A DNA stretch of 64,000 bases from Zonotrichia leucophrys gambelii (lineage: Eukaryota; Chordata; Aves; Passeriformes; Passerellidae): the NCBI RefSeq assembly GCF_028769735.1, contig NC_088171.1, positions 75,285,216-75,349,215 on the forward strand, read 5' to 3'. The stretch's first letter is position 1. Each line of letters begins with the position of its first letter. The translations under genes and the position numbers were made by a program. A model generated the notes under the pieces. That model did not search any database, was not told where the DNA came from, and worked only from the letters and a program-made list of their open reading frames with translations. This document shows positions 36,108-50,215 of the stretch, in pieces.

Positions 36108-39100
36108 ATTCATTATTTAACTTGGGTCAACAACAGAAGTGGTAAAATATTGGGAGGCAATAGGGCAGAAAGTACTGCAGAGTTGATGGATGACGTGGAC
36201 ATCTTGACCCTGGTGGGCCAGAAGCTCTGAGAACAACAAACAAAAATGTAAGGGAGGAAGCGAAAAGGAAATTTGTTTTGTTTAAAGGAAGTCATGCAAG
36301 ACTGTGATTAAGCCATGTAGATAAGAAACATGAATAATGTAATTATTGCTTGGAAGTGGAGAATTTTACCTAAATCTGTAAGAGTATATAAACTGGGCTA
36401 TAGAAACAATAATCGGCTTCTTGCTTGCACTAAGCAGAGTCTCATCTCTCAATCACTGGCAGTACAATATCAGTTTCTTCCTCCCATAAGTAAAAATGTC
36501 TGATTGGAACTAATCTACTAGGTCTTGAAATTAAAAAGTACCACCTTGTCAAAGAATAGACAAGTATTTTCAAATTAAGTTATTAACAATGAAATTTCAA
36601 TGAATTTCAAGCATGTTTCTGGAAAATCTAATATTTAAGGAATTTTCATTAGCATGAAATTACTGTCTAAAACAATGTTGCAAGTGAATACTATGGTCAT
36701 CTTAGAATTATGTCCAAGTTATCATTAATTTTTATTTTCAAGAATTAATTCTTGCAGAGACCTTATGTTTGAAAATCCTTGGTTTATTGCCTTTTTGAAA
36801 AGAAAATAAAAGCTTATTTTGAATAATCATATTTTAAATAGAGGTAATATTATTAATCTAACAAACATAGCTGTCTGTAGGTAACCATTTATGTTTTAAA
36901 AAACTGTTACTTCATGTATTATTTAAGAACCTATCAACAGTTCATCATAAACAAGTAAATTTATATCATCTAAAGAACTAAATATAAAGAAATTTCAGAA
37001 ATTCCAAATTTCTTCAGCATGTCTAGAGATACTGTATACACAGTTGTATTATTTCCTCCCATAACTGGAACATGAAAATTTGAATAACATTACAGCAATC
37101 TCAATCCTCATTTCTAGGGTGTGTAGTATGCAATCAGTATGAGGGAAAAGTTCAGGAAGAGTCAATATTGTATAAGACATTACATATTTCAGAGGTGTTT
37201 AATGATAAACCTCATGTTTACCATTATAATAACCTAACATTGATATCCAGTCACAATCAGTCTTCAGAGAAGGAAAATATTTAATTTTGAAACTTCAGGA
37301 AAATCAGGTCTGCCATCTTTTTGTGCTTGAGTCTGTAGATCCAGTTTTATAGACAATAACTCGGGGAAGAGTATGTGTTACTTAGTACATATCTGCAAAA
37401 TCTACAAGATCTACAAAACTTAAAAATAATTTGAAATTATCAATAAACTTTCCCATGCCAGAGCCCATAAAAAGTATCTGGCTCAACAGCAACTGTCCTA
37501 CTCTTTTTGATTTCTAAATTATGGAGAATCACCAAGGTTTTAGATACTAGTTTAATGCAACTTAACTAACACTTTTGATGTGAATTCTCATATATTTTCT
37601 GTACATTTATTTATTTATTAATTCTTATTTTTAAGCTGGAACCTAAATGGCATTATAAAGAGCAGAGATCATAGGTAAATGAAAGCAACAGTAAAGACTG
37701 ATGAAGAATTTTCTTCATGGAGTGGCTGTCAAGTTATTTCTAATAAAAATAAATAAATGAAGTGAAATCTTCCCATATAACCAAAATCAAATGTGCATGA
37801 TAGAATACTGATCCACAGTGCTAATTATCTCATTATTTCAGGGCCCAACAGCTAAACATAATGAGATGAAACCAAGTATGAAAAAATTTTCATTCAATGT
37901 TATTTAAAAAATTGCTTCTGTTAAAGTCAAACTAATTCCAAGGTGATTTTCTAAGATAGGTGACCTTCACAGCTCTTCCATAGGTAATAGTCATGAAACA
38001 GTAAAGACACAAATCTAGTCTCTTAAACCTAAGAGAAACCAAGAGACTGAGATTTTAATCTCTTCTCTTTGAAACAGAACTTGCTAGAAAAGAAGCCAAC
38101 ATCCCTTTAAGTTATATTAAAATAAATTGCATTGATCGCATAGAGATATTTATTATAAATAATTCTTTCTTAGCAAGAAGAAAAAGTCTTTTCAGATTTT
38201 ATCTTTGCAGGAAAAGCTCTACTGAGTAATAAACCAGATAATGAGATTTTCAATATGTAAAAGCACATTGCCAGGTAAATAATTCTTGCTGATTGTATGG
38301 TTTCTTGTAAATTGAATTAACATTCCGAGATCTCAGTTTTATTTCTTTCCATTAAACACAATTTGCATCAGAGTTTATTAGCTATTGTTAAATATTTACT
38401 GAAACTTAACCTGAAATGCTATAATCATATAATCAGAGGATAAAATAATGATATTCAGTATAAGTAGGTGTAGCACTTTAAACAACAGGTAAGAGCAACT
38501 GGTTGTTAAAGACTTCTAAAATGTTATCGAGAATAATAGCACACCATCTCAACTAGCATGGTGACCAGTTTTTACCACATCATCTACATAAACCAGCAAA
38601 AACCACTATATACGTATAAAGAGAAATTATTATAATGTGGATAAAAAATTTCAATTCTATCTGATATCTATAGTTTACATAAACAGAAATGGTTAATAAT
38701 GTGTGGTTCAGGAAAAATATTTTTTCTGAAGAAATGTGGGTGTTTTTTACAGTATGAAATGTATGGAATATCATAGATATTTAAATTTTAAAAACTATTA
38801 TTATTAGCAAAAAAGGAAGAATGGATTAAAAAAACAAAGATGACAAATGAATTAAGCTACTGGAATGAATATTGACAGGCAAAAAATATAGATGTAGCAG
38901 TAACACATTAAAAAAATATTAAATTTAGGAAATCTGAATAGTGTTATGGTAAAAGACTTACAGCTCAACATTCAGGTGGTTTTGAAATGTTTACATTGTA
39001 CAAATGTTAAAAAAGCTTCCACCCAGACCAGTTGAGTTGAAGCTGAAAAGCGCGCCATGAAAAGTGTTTCACTGTTTGGTGAAATACCAAAAGTAATCAC

Positions 39101-42100
39101 AACTTAAAAGCCATAAACATTTTACTTTTCTCCCTTACCCCTATCTCTTCCCATATCAGTCAGTGAGGAGCCCGGTTTTCATCTGTAGTATCAGTACTTA
39201 GGGAGGAAGTGACTCTTTATTTCTAAATTTACAGAAATTATTGCTTGGGATATGAAGATGTGTAACCAAGTCCAGACAGCGCTTCTGCAACCTAGCCAAG
39301 GAGAGCAGTCAGGAAATCCAGAATTCCCTGAGTGTGACTGGTACAAATCTGACTCATCCAAAGACAGCGCTGTGCCCTCCCTCCTGCCAGCCTGCCTTAC
39401 CACCCTGACTGTGTAAGCCATTGCACACCTGGACATTAATTTCAGCCCAGCATCAGGGAATTGCTGGATTTCTTGAGAGTTTTGACCTAGATAATTGTAC
39501 TACTGAAATTAATTATACTGCTGTCTGGTATTTATTGTATTGTTATTTAGAGATTTTTTTCCCTTAAACTGTTAGTCTAATATCTGTTACCTGTAGCTTG
39601 GCAGGGTTATGTTAAGCCCTTACTTTTTCTCAGGATCTCCTAGGGAAAATACAGGAATTCCAACTACTTTAATTTAATTTTCTAAAGATCATTCATGAAA
39701 GTAATGATGCCACTGTTACAGCAAGCTGTGCTTCTGGCTTTCCTTCTGAAGTCCACAGAAAAGTCATCAGCATAAATATTTTATTAAGACAGAACAGATA
39801 ATATGATGTATAAATCTTAATTTGAACATAGCTACAGGTGGAGTCATCCATCTAGAAACAAGACACATAGACCAGATCTACACTATAAGTAACATAAATG
39901 TAACTTTGAAAAGGTAAGGGTGAAGGTGTTCATAAATAATTGAACACGTCTTCTCAGTGACATGGTCTGGTCAAGACAGTTCAGATTGCTCATGTGGCTG
40001 GCAAAATAATGCAGTCTTGGAACAATCTTAAAACAGAAGTTTATGCAATTTACACACTTTATACGTAAATATGGAGGCACTGTCACCAGTTTAAGTATTC
40101 AGACTTCAAAAGGATGCTACAAAATTCAAAAGGATTTAGGAAAGACATGGAATCATTGAAATACAGAGACAAAAAAAAAAAAAAAAAGGTTGTACACTGA
40201 AAAATTTAAAACATTCAATATAATGGATTTATCCAAAAAGCAAATCTGTAGATGGGGATTTACTGGAAGTATTTCTGATACTAAAAAACCTATCTATTTT
40301 GCAAAAAAAAAAAAAATAAAGTGTATAACAAGGTTTTGTGAATTAGAAAAATTTTGTGTTTGCACTTTCTCTGAGTGACAATGGGGATAAGGAACACTTG
40401 TCCCTTGCTTAGCCTTGTATTCTTCCTTCCTTAAAGCAATTAATTTTTCTCTCCTTTTTTGAAAAGATTTTTCACTCAAGCAAAAATTGTACATAATGTG
40501 AACATTCTCAAGTTTAGATCTATGATTTGTTTTATGCACAAAAAAGTTTAGACAATTACTCATTAATTCTGCTATGTTTGTTTTATAGACAGAATTTGAA
40601 ATGGGTATGCAACCAGAATAGCCAGTTCAAAACATTACAGAGGACATTTTTTCCCCCAAGAATTCATGTTCAGATCAAAGCTCATAAATTGATCTCAAAC
40701 AGAGATCTAAACACCAGACAACAAAGGTGATAATTTTTAAAAAACCAACATTTTAATCTAATTTTACCATGGAAAATACGAAAAAACGAAGACTAATTAT
40801 TGATTTTTTCTGGGCCATGAGATGTTGTAGCTTTAAAAGTTTTGACATTATCTCATGTGTTTGTTTGGAGTTTTTTTAAAATACATTTTAAAATATCTGG
40901 TATTGATAGTCATTATATAGGACATAGTCATTTATAAGACATTTTTCTTATAATTATCAAAAGAAACAATGAGATTGACTTCAAATAAAAACTTTGATCA
41001 AATATTTTTTTTTAAGTGGAAAATTCCTACGATTTTAAAAAAATATGGCTTCTGTTAGTTTAAATCTAAATTGCATGTGTTCAGATATTCATTATTTCAA
41101 ATAATGTATTTTGATGCTTAGATACATCAGTATATTAGTAACCCCCAAAAACCAATTGAATTTATTTATTGGTCGAATAAAACAAATTAATTTATTTATT
41201 GATCAAATGAAACTCCTACTTAATACAGTTGTATTTAGTTATAAAAAATAAAGGTTAGAAGGGCCTTCAAAGCAAAGAGTTTAGGAAGATAATTCACATT
41301 TGACTAAGTTCAGAGAAGACTGTGCTTCTAATTATGTCACTTAGCTCAGTTTGAATACATGAACTTGAATTCAGTTCATTATGCTTGGACAACTGGAAGT
41401 AGAATTTTAGTTAAGAGCACTAATTAAAATCAAAAATGAGTGTAATTCAAGACAGTGGAAGTGAAGCCAGTGTTTGTACTTACAGAGAATACTGTGCAGT
41501 AGGAAAAGTGCATTAAACATTATAGATGCCTACTGCCTGTCAACCTCCACAACAGAGGATACAATTATATAATTATTGTTCAACTGAAGCCTCCTACAAT
41601 GACTGTTAAATCGACTAGGAAATCTTAAAAAATAAGCTAATTTTTCAGTCCAGCCCCAGGAAATAATTTTGACTTAAAGGGCTTTTAGTGAATTACCAAA
41701 GATCAATCATTATTATTCAAGTAACAAAAGCAGCCTTTCTTTTACATCTTGATAGATTTTTTAATAGCTTTTTTGAAAAGAATATGCCAAACTTTTATTC
41801 TGTGCTATCTGCAATTCTCTGAAATTAGTTGAAGAATGAAAGCAATTAATCATTTACCTTTGGACAAACACAGTTTTCCTTAAAAACTGTTGGAACTGCA
41901 GAGAAGGAGAAAAAACAAATTCAAGTTTTAAGATATTACAAAACTATTAATAAACATATTTAAATATATGAATAACAGCAGCTTCAGCTCAGATTTTATT
42001 GAATCAGACTGATAACCAGCTGCTACAAAAATGCAGCACACTACCGTGGGAAGGTCAGTCTTAATGACCCAAAGCAGACAGGCTTTGTCTTCTCTAAGAC

Positions 42101-45100
42101 AGCTCAGTCTCTCATTTCTCTTGCTGGCATAGTGCAGCCGCAAATATGGCCTCTGGCTGCCTCACAAATAGAAAACTCCTCACAACAACTTTCTGCTACA
42201 ACATACACAGGAGTTCTTCAACATATTTTCTGTTTTAATTTTGAACAGAGATCAAGGATTCACTTCAAGCTGTATGCATGTAAAAGGGTTCTGTCAAATT
42301 TAGCTGTTGATTCAAGAATTGCAGGCTTGAATCCACAACATATAAAAATTGAAAATAAAATATGCAAAGAAAAAAAGCACTGTAAAATCTGCCCTGCAAA
42401 AAAGGCTATCAAAATATTCACATCCTGAATTGCCAAAGACTAAGTACTTCTGTCATCTGACAGCACTCCTGGAGCTCTTGTAAAAACATAATTGTACCAG
42501 ATGTAAAGCAGATGAAATATGTATTTTCATCAATTTAACAAAATAGAGAATAAAAATGTAATAGCTTTTGATCAAAGCCAGTAACTGCTTGCCAAAAAAA
42601 GGGAGCAAGAAAGATGATTTTGTTCTTCCTATGTTCTTTTTTCACATTAACATTTCTGCATGTCTCTTCATATTTAATTTTCATTAAATCACATTAATTC
42701 AGATCATACTATGGCCTCACTACAAACAGCTGAAATGTCAAGATCCATCTTCATAGTTAATATAGTTAATTTTGGGGGTTTGCTTTGGTTCTTTTTTAAT
42801 TTCAGTGCTTACCATAATAAATGATATGTGGCCTATCTTCTGCTTCTGGGATGCCATTGTGACTACTTGCTCTTAGTTTTGTATTGTTTCTTTGCTACCT
42901 ATAAAATTCAGGTAGCTTCATTCTGAAACTTATTTTGATGCTTTAAGCGAAGGACAAGGCAGAGATGTTTAGTCAAAGGAGTGCTACAGAGTTAAATCTT
43001 ATAGTCACAGAAATATTCTCAGATGAGTAAGGTAAAATCCAGTTAGGTCTGACAAGCTCTGCCTTTTTCCTTAATGCTGTTGACTGAATCTAAAGTGTAA
43101 TTGGCCATGTACATACACAGCACACATTTATCTCCAATTGTCTACTTTTCAATAGTCTGTTGAAAAGAAAACAATGCAAGAGAAATTAATTACGAACATA
43201 GAGCAACCCATGAAGCCTTGAAGAAGATCTTTAATAGATATAGTAACAGGTAGACAAAAATTCTGTAACCAAGAAATACTGTAAAAATTGAATGATTGAA
43301 GATACCTTAATAACTTCTTTCTAACATTCTTTCATACTAAGCTGCTTGCTAACAGGACAAACATTACTATCAGTAAAACAGAGTTTGAATAATAAATCCT
43401 GATGTGGTTATCATATTATTGCCATGCTAATTTAGAGTAGCAAAAAGAATCACTGCAATTAACAAAACCTGTACATGCTTGTAGCCCCCTGGACAGGGAC
43501 ATGAAGACTCATAATGCTGAAAACCAGTGACAGTTGCTATGCTTTTCAAGCCAACAGCAGCCAAGCTTAGAAGTTATAGTAATAACACTTAATAGCTGTA
43601 TTTCACAAGTTATTGGACAGAATATTATAGTAATTTGAAAGTCTTCTGTAGCAATAAAATGTTGAATTTCACCCCAGGTTCTAGGGCACATATGTACCAC
43701 ATGCACAAGTAACAGGAAAATAAGGGATTTTAGGCCTTCCTCAGAGCTATAATTGCAGTGTTAGCACATGGGATCTATGCTACAAAAAAAAAGTGGTTGT
43801 TTTCAGAGGGAAAATTTGTTAATAAAATAGAATGGGATACCAAGAAACAAGTCATCATGGGGGGGAGGGGACCCCAAAAAACTCCCAAACCAACTCAAAA
43901 AAATAAGGACAAGCTAGATAGCAGATTGCAAATGCCTCCCCTGCAAAACCACCACATTTAGTACTGAATTAAGTTTGCAAACTCAAATCTGTATCTTGAA
44001 ACTTTTGCCGTGACTTGTCCCAAACCAGAGCGTGTATGAAACAGGGTATGGTAAAAAAGGTAAAATGAGCAGTAATCATATACTTCTCATATCATAACAA
44101 GAGAAACAAGATATCATATTTAAAAGAGTTTTTAAGAAATTCAAAGAAATACTACTGGAGGAAATAGGAGCAGTCTGTAAGTTCAAGCTATGGTGACCAT
44201 ATTTAATCTATAGAACAATCTAAGAATGATGCGACTGGAGAATGGAAAATGTGAAAATTCTTTTAAAGGACCACCTCCAAAACCACAAATGAGGAAGACT
44301 GATGTTGTATGTGTTAGGCAAGTTAGCAGAAACTGTAAGAAAAATATAATTAGTGGACCCTTGTATAAATATTACAAGTTGGGGAATAGTCAATATGATT
44401 TCTATGCAAGATAACTCTGAAGTTCTTTAGTTGAATTTCCTGCTAAAAGCAGGGTCAGCTGTGAGGTCAGACCAGGGAATTCAGTCAGTGAGTACATGGA
44501 TGAGGTAGGATCATTTGATATAATCTTTGATTTTAAGGAAGCACTTAGCAGTTCATTTATCAGTTTTATGATAAGGAAAGAGCCATAAGATGAAAGATCT
44601 TTCAGAGGATAAGTAATTAGTTCAGAGCTTGATTTGGGTAGTGTAAGCAGATGGTTGATTTTTATATAAAGGGTGTTTAGAGATGTCTGTGTCACAATCA
44701 ATGCTTCTATTAAAACTTTGTATGAATCACCTGGTAAGGAAGACAAGGGATGAGGTGATGCTGATGTTCTCACATTATTCAGTTTATTAAATATGAGAGC
44801 TAACAGTAGGTGCACACAAACTTTCAGAGGATCCTTCTTTTTGAGGGCTGGCTACACTGAAAATGGGATGTAAAGAACAGCTGTCTCCAATTTCTGGACC
44901 CTTTATTGTGCCTTTCTAAAAGAAATTATGCTGGGAAAATGACAAAAAAGATAAAAGTAGTTCTCCTGATTTCTAGTTTTACTGAGCATAAGACAAGATG
45001 GACAAGGTAAAGACAAAGACCAAAAAGGTCTAACTTATTTGGAGCAGAATAGGTTTTATGGCAAAAAAGATAAAGTCCTTCCCTTTCAAGCATGAATTAA

Positions 45101-45666
45101 TCAGTTGAAAATTGTCACTCAATAAGCTATAATGCAACTCTATGAAAGATTTACTTTTCAACTTATTTCAAGCCTAATGACCATTATGTTCTGAATTAGC
45201 CAGATAAGGTAAGAGGTTCATTACCTGCTGGGTTGTAGGAGAGCACTTTCTGAAGTCTGCTCATTTGTTACCATTGTTACTAAGTTCTCTGAACTTCATA
45301 TTTACTTCATAAAATCTCACTCAGAAAAAAAGACACAGAAAATTTGCCTATGGATGATCCTCTTTGTGACAATTAACCTCTCATCCTGCAAAGGGAGAGA
45401 CCAATCAAGCTGATTCATGCTCATAAAAGAGAAGAAGCACATGGTCCATGCATTTGTTCCTTGTGCATGACCCAGCTCATCCTCTTTCCTCCTTCCTTTT
45501 GCATGGAAGAAGGTGTTGAATAAGGAAAAATGAGGCAATAGTGACAGTGCTAAGGTAAATTGCAATAGAAGTGGCATCTTCTGTGTGGAAAGAATTTTGA
45601 TTTCTGCTAGTTTGGGTTTTTTTCCCTGACAAGCTATGGTTACTAACAAGCTTTACTCTCTATGAC
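36108..45666. other. AT-rich non-coding stretch, 9.6 kb
   Basis: No gene recognised. It holds A homopolymers at 40171-40187 and 40303-40316 and a 30-bp tandem duplication at 41161-41220. The longest frame (137 codons, minus, 44402-44815) shows no family resemblance. A slightly GC-richer patch at 39270-39440 is unidentified. Confidence 0.6.
41161..41220. repeat. 30-bp tandem duplication, two units
   Basis: TTTATTTATTGGTCGAATAA at 41161 recurs as TTTATTTATTGATCAAATGA at 41191, an exact 30-bp period with several substitutions. The CpG in the first unit corresponds to CA in the second, consistent with CpG decay after duplication. Confidence 0.75.
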
Positions 45667-45960
45667 TGTTCTCCCCTGAAGCCTCCCTTTATCCCTGCCC
45701 ATGGGTCCAGGAGCCCTTTTCAGCTCAACCTGAGGACTGAACTGTGTTGTAGTTGGGCCTGTCTTTGGCCTGTTTCCAAACTGTTGTTTGAATTCCTGGA
45801 TTGACCTAGGATGTGGCTTTTTACCTTGCTTGATTTCAAATCACTGGACTCTTGATGGGACCTGTTGCTGTCACCACCCTACTCATTAAACTCAAGTGCT
45901 TTGGAATAGTGCAGGGACTGTCTTGCCTGTGCTGCTGGGGTCAGTCTGGTTCCCAGCACA
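45667..45960 (+). mobile_element. Possible solo LTR, about 294 bp
   Basis: The segment is GC-richer than its flanks, begins TGTTCTCCCC, ends TTCCCAGCACA and has an ATTAAA poly(A)-like signal at 45885-45890 followed by GT-rich sequence, an LTR-like order. Many TG/CA positions look like decayed CpGs. No clear target-site duplication is present at these limits (TATGAC before, CTTTTT after), so the identity and ends are tentative. Confidence 0.4.
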
Positions 45961-46853
45961 CTTTTTAAGAGCAGCTCTTGTAGCTCACTGACACAAATAA
46001 TGGTACTTCCAATTTCCAACTTCCTAAGGCATTTAACTTACTGAAAATAACTTCAGGAAAAAAAAAAAACAAACAAAAAATGGAAGGCCTAAAAGGGTAG
46101 GTTATGCTTCCTCTGCCTGTTCGCAGCACTTCAAGGATTAAAATGGTTACTGCCTCCTTTCCTGCTAACAGATGGTTCTTTGAAATTTAAGGATGCATTC
46201 AATAGGGGAAAAAAATATTGCAGTGCCATAACTAATCACATCACTTCTTATACTAATTTTGTTTAATCTCTCATCTCCTAAGGAATGCCATTGTATGAGT
46301 TCTTACAAGGAGAGGACTATATGCTCTCTGTCAATAGAACTCTTGTTAGAGCAAGAGGTGTATGCACAAAAAAGAATTGTATTTATGAAAAAAAAAATCC
46401 TAAAACAGACTAATAAACTAATAAGTCTATTTAATTAAATCCTATATTTGCAATCAAAAGTAATCAGTTAATGTGTTGTCTTTTAGCTCTATAATAAAGA
46501 TACTTACATTTGAGGATACCATATGTGCTGGATGGTTCTAGCAGAGTCCTGCTACTCGTAGGTCGAATGTCTAGCACCAAGATTACCTGGGCTATTTATA
46601 ATCAAGTTGTTCTTCCTGTTCTTTCCATGCAAAAGAAAGTCCCCAGTTCCATTTTGTTTGCTTCCAATGTATCATTATAATTTTTGCAGTCTTTATTTTG
46701 AGAAGTTATAATATCCCCTTCTGTCAAGGAAAGAGTGAAATACTTTATTCACTAGAGAGAAGCAACAATATATTTTATGGATATGAGAGAAGAGTTCAAT
46801 GGCAAATTGGTTAATGGTTTAATAAGATTCAATGTCAAGGTACACTTGATTGC

Positions 46854-46907
46854 TTACTGCCTGGAAGACAAGGAGATTGTTTACTGCCTGGAAGTTAAGG
46901 AGATCAT
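46854..46907. repeat. 27-bp tandem duplication, two units
   Basis: TTACTGCCTGGAAGACAAGG at 46854 is repeated as TTACTGCCTGGAAGTTAAGG at 46881, 18 of 20 bases matching, with a period of 27 bp. Confidence 0.8.
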
Positions 46908-49900
46908 CCTGTTGAACCATGAGGTTCAGAAAGGACATCCTTGAGTTCAAAACTTCTTCCTAGAGGAGAGTTTAGGTGCATCTGAATGCAGACCTAGTGC
47001 CATTTTGGCTAGTGGTTTATATCTAAAGGATTATGTATGTGTAATCAATCCTTTAGATCATTTTGTTAATATTTCAAAATTTCAGTGCACTTATTCCTAT
47101 GTCACTTCCTGAGTATCTGACACAATAAGGATTATCTCAGCCTTTATAAATAACCAAGAGAGACAGCCCTGTTCAAGAGGAGATGCTGGCATGCAGCCTG
47201 CTGGGCTGTTCACTGTCACATTTGCACACCAGCCATATTTTGGATGGTGCTTGCTCAACTAGCCCTCAGCTATTGTGCTGCTACCTGTGCCCCCAGAGCT
47301 CAGCTGAAGGCAGCTGCAGCCATCCCAACCAGTGTGACTTCTCCTTAGGCAGAAGTGGAGGTAGGGAGCACATCACCACACCTTCTTGTCTCTTGGCATA
47401 AGAACAGCCCTTTTTTCACCTAATAATTCTTTTGAGCACTTGGTACTGTTTGAATGGTCTTGGTGAAAAAGAACTGCAGTATAACAGAATCTGATTAAGT
47501 TTATAATAAGGTTATACTTTTGAAAGTGATATTACACTTTATTTAGAGGTGACTATATGGCATATTCTGTGCATATTGCATTTAATCCTTTATCAGAAAT
47601 CCATCTGGCTAGGAGCAGTGTTGCTAAGCCTGAAGATTTACTTTACATTTTATCTGGGGGTTTGAGGGAAAAGAGGAGCTGGCTTCCACTTACTGTTTAT
47701 ACAGGTGCAGCAAGAATTGGTACCTTGCAGGGTCAATAGTATCTATCAATAGAAGAGAAAGCAGATGAAAGGAGAGCAAAAATGCATGAGAAAGTATCAG
47801 GAGGAAGGAAGAAAACAAGAAATGAAAGAAGTTAGAAAAGGTGGACATGTCAAGAGCAACATCAGCAAAAAGTTTGTAAGTGGAAAGATGAATGTGCCAA
47901 AGGGAAACATTTTGTCCCAGCTACTTTTACACGATAGGTCAATAAAGCCAAGTTCTATTGCCCCAGGGCTCCCTTCTTCTCACAACAGGAGAATTCTGAG
48001 CTCAATAAACTCTGCTCAAGCACCATAGACAGAAAAACTGCTCTAAATATTTGTGACAGCAAGGAATACAAAGCAGAAAAACCATCACATATTCTAATTT
48101 GCTTCAGCGGTTCAAGTCATTTCTCCCCTTGCTTCCATCATTATGGTTGGCATATTTTAAGAACTCATATGCAATATTATTCTGTTTTCAACAGAATTGG
48201 TTTTTTTGGGTTTTTTTTTTTGTTTTGTTTTGTGGGTTTTTTTTCTTTAATTCACTTAATTGTCAGTTACATCTCTTCCTACAGATGGAACTTATAGTTG
48301 ATTAGCTATAGTTGATAGCTGATTACTGTTCACATTGCGTATGTTTTCATTAGTGATACATAGATGTTGCATTTGGAGAAAAATTATAGAGGTAAAAACG
48401 ACTTAATCTGCTTTTGAGTTTCTCCTGTACCTGTAACACTAAGAGTTACTGCATTCAACCATAATGTGACATTCTAATATTGTTGTTGTGGAGCTGAGCT
48501 TTCAAGCCTTGAGGAGTCCAATTGTACCAAGTCTGGAGAATGAGTTAAGGACAAGTCTGCATACATTTGAGCTACACTGCTTGTTTAGAAATCTCCATTA
48601 ATATAGGAGTAGTTGCTCAGCAAAAAGAATTTACTTCCTTTTTGCATATTAGAACCTGCATTTGTGATACAATGTGATACAAGTTTTTAAAAGTCAACAA
48701 ATTCAAATTGTTAAAGGAATTTTTCTTTTTTTCACTCACTCTTTCAGTTATCACTGAATAAACCCTCATTATTCATGCAATTTGTATAGTGTGTCCATGA
48801 AATTAAGTAAAAGGTCAAGCTGCTCCTTTCTCTGTCTTTTAGCATCACTGACGGCTCACTTTCTTGTGGTGACTTTAAAGATGTTGCCAGTAAATCAAGA
48901 CTGACGAAAGTGTAGGGTCAGCGTTATTCTGCTGGCAGCACAGTGCTTGCTATCCCACACTGCCTAACAGCTTAGGCATTTGGATTGATTGTATCAACAC
49001 AGTAAGAAACCAGAAGAGAAAATACTTGCATATTACTAGCATGAAAGAAAATGAAAGGTTGATGTGGTTTGGTTGCTGAATGATTAGTTGAATAAATGAT
49101 GTTTTGTGTCATAAATTTATTACATCTTTGTAAAGCAGTTCTTATAGAAAATGGTAAAACATATCCCAAAAACAAATACTCTTATATTTCTAAAATTGTG
49201 TTCAAATGAAACAAAAGGAAAATAATTAGGCAATCACCCCATGTGTCTCTGGTTATCATCATTTTTTTGTTGAACAAAAATTCCTTGCAATTAGAGCTTA
49301 TCAAAAGGCTCTGCCAAATCAAAAGAAAACACTATTTTGTATTGTATGCTGCAGAAGAGTAATGAGGGAAAGTTAATTCTTTCTTTATCTCATTTGCACT
49401 GGAACATATAGCGAAGGCATGCTTGCTGGGTCTTCTTTTCTCTGCAAACCTAAGGGAAGAGATCACAAAACTAGAGAGATTATAAAAGAGAAATATAGAC
49501 TGAATACTTGGAAACTGCATAGACGCACATTCCCATTTGTAACATGCATCCCTTTTTTTTGTTTATTCTTTTTCTAGGACTATATTTTATATCACTATAA
49601 AATGCTGAAAAATGCCTTGCAGTCGAAAACATTTTATTTTGTCATGTCAGAATTAACATTGTTAAAAGTCACAAATGCTTACCTTTACCTACCCTCAGGT
49701 TATAAATGACAAGATAACACTCGGGGAATAGGAAGACTCTTTCCTCCATTTTGTTTCTCCCAATTTTTTTTTACTTGATTTCTTCCTACCACCAAAATCC
49801 GTTCTTTCCATCTTTGAAAAAAAACCCTACTGAACTCTTCCATGCCAAATGAAGCCATGAAGTCCTACTTACCTCCCTCTTTGACATCAATTTTCCTCCC

Positions 49901-50195
49901 TCAAAACTCACTAAACATACTATTTCTAAGCATTGCCACAAATTCCTTTCCTCCTACTCAGTCTAAGGCAGTAGTTCACACATATAGGACCTACAAAAAT
50001 GTAGCCATTTAACAACATTATAATGAAAGAGAAAAGGCCAAGAGGCTCGTGCTGAAAATTCCTCTGTTGTGCCAAGTGTCATTGTCTTACAATCTGTATT
50101 TGACTGACTATCACTCCCGGCTGCATCTCCTGACAAAGTTTTGTATATTAATAAGCAGTGTAGGTAGAAATGTACGTCATGTTCTTCTTAGTAGC

Positions 50196-50215
50196 AAAAA
50201 AAAAAAAAAAAAAAA
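50196..50215. repeat. A20 homopolymer
   Basis: The longest uninterrupted homopolymer in the window. No poly(A) signal or target duplication was found that would mark it as a retrotransposed tail. Confidence 0.9.

Noticed and set aside
41249..41285. Possible minus-strand CR1 3' end (GGTTAGAAGGGCCTTCAAAG)
   Set aside because: Only about 20 bases resemble CR1, and there is no octamer tail or further collinear sequence.
44402..44815. 137-codon minus-strand open frame, Leu/Ser-rich
   Set aside because: It has no recognisable domain, lies in AT-rich DNA and is compatible with chance. The opposite strand was inspected for reverse transcriptase without success.
48105..48125. tRNA B-box-like GGTTCAAGTC
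   Set aside because: No matching A box, acceptor stem or cloverleaf could be drawn around it.
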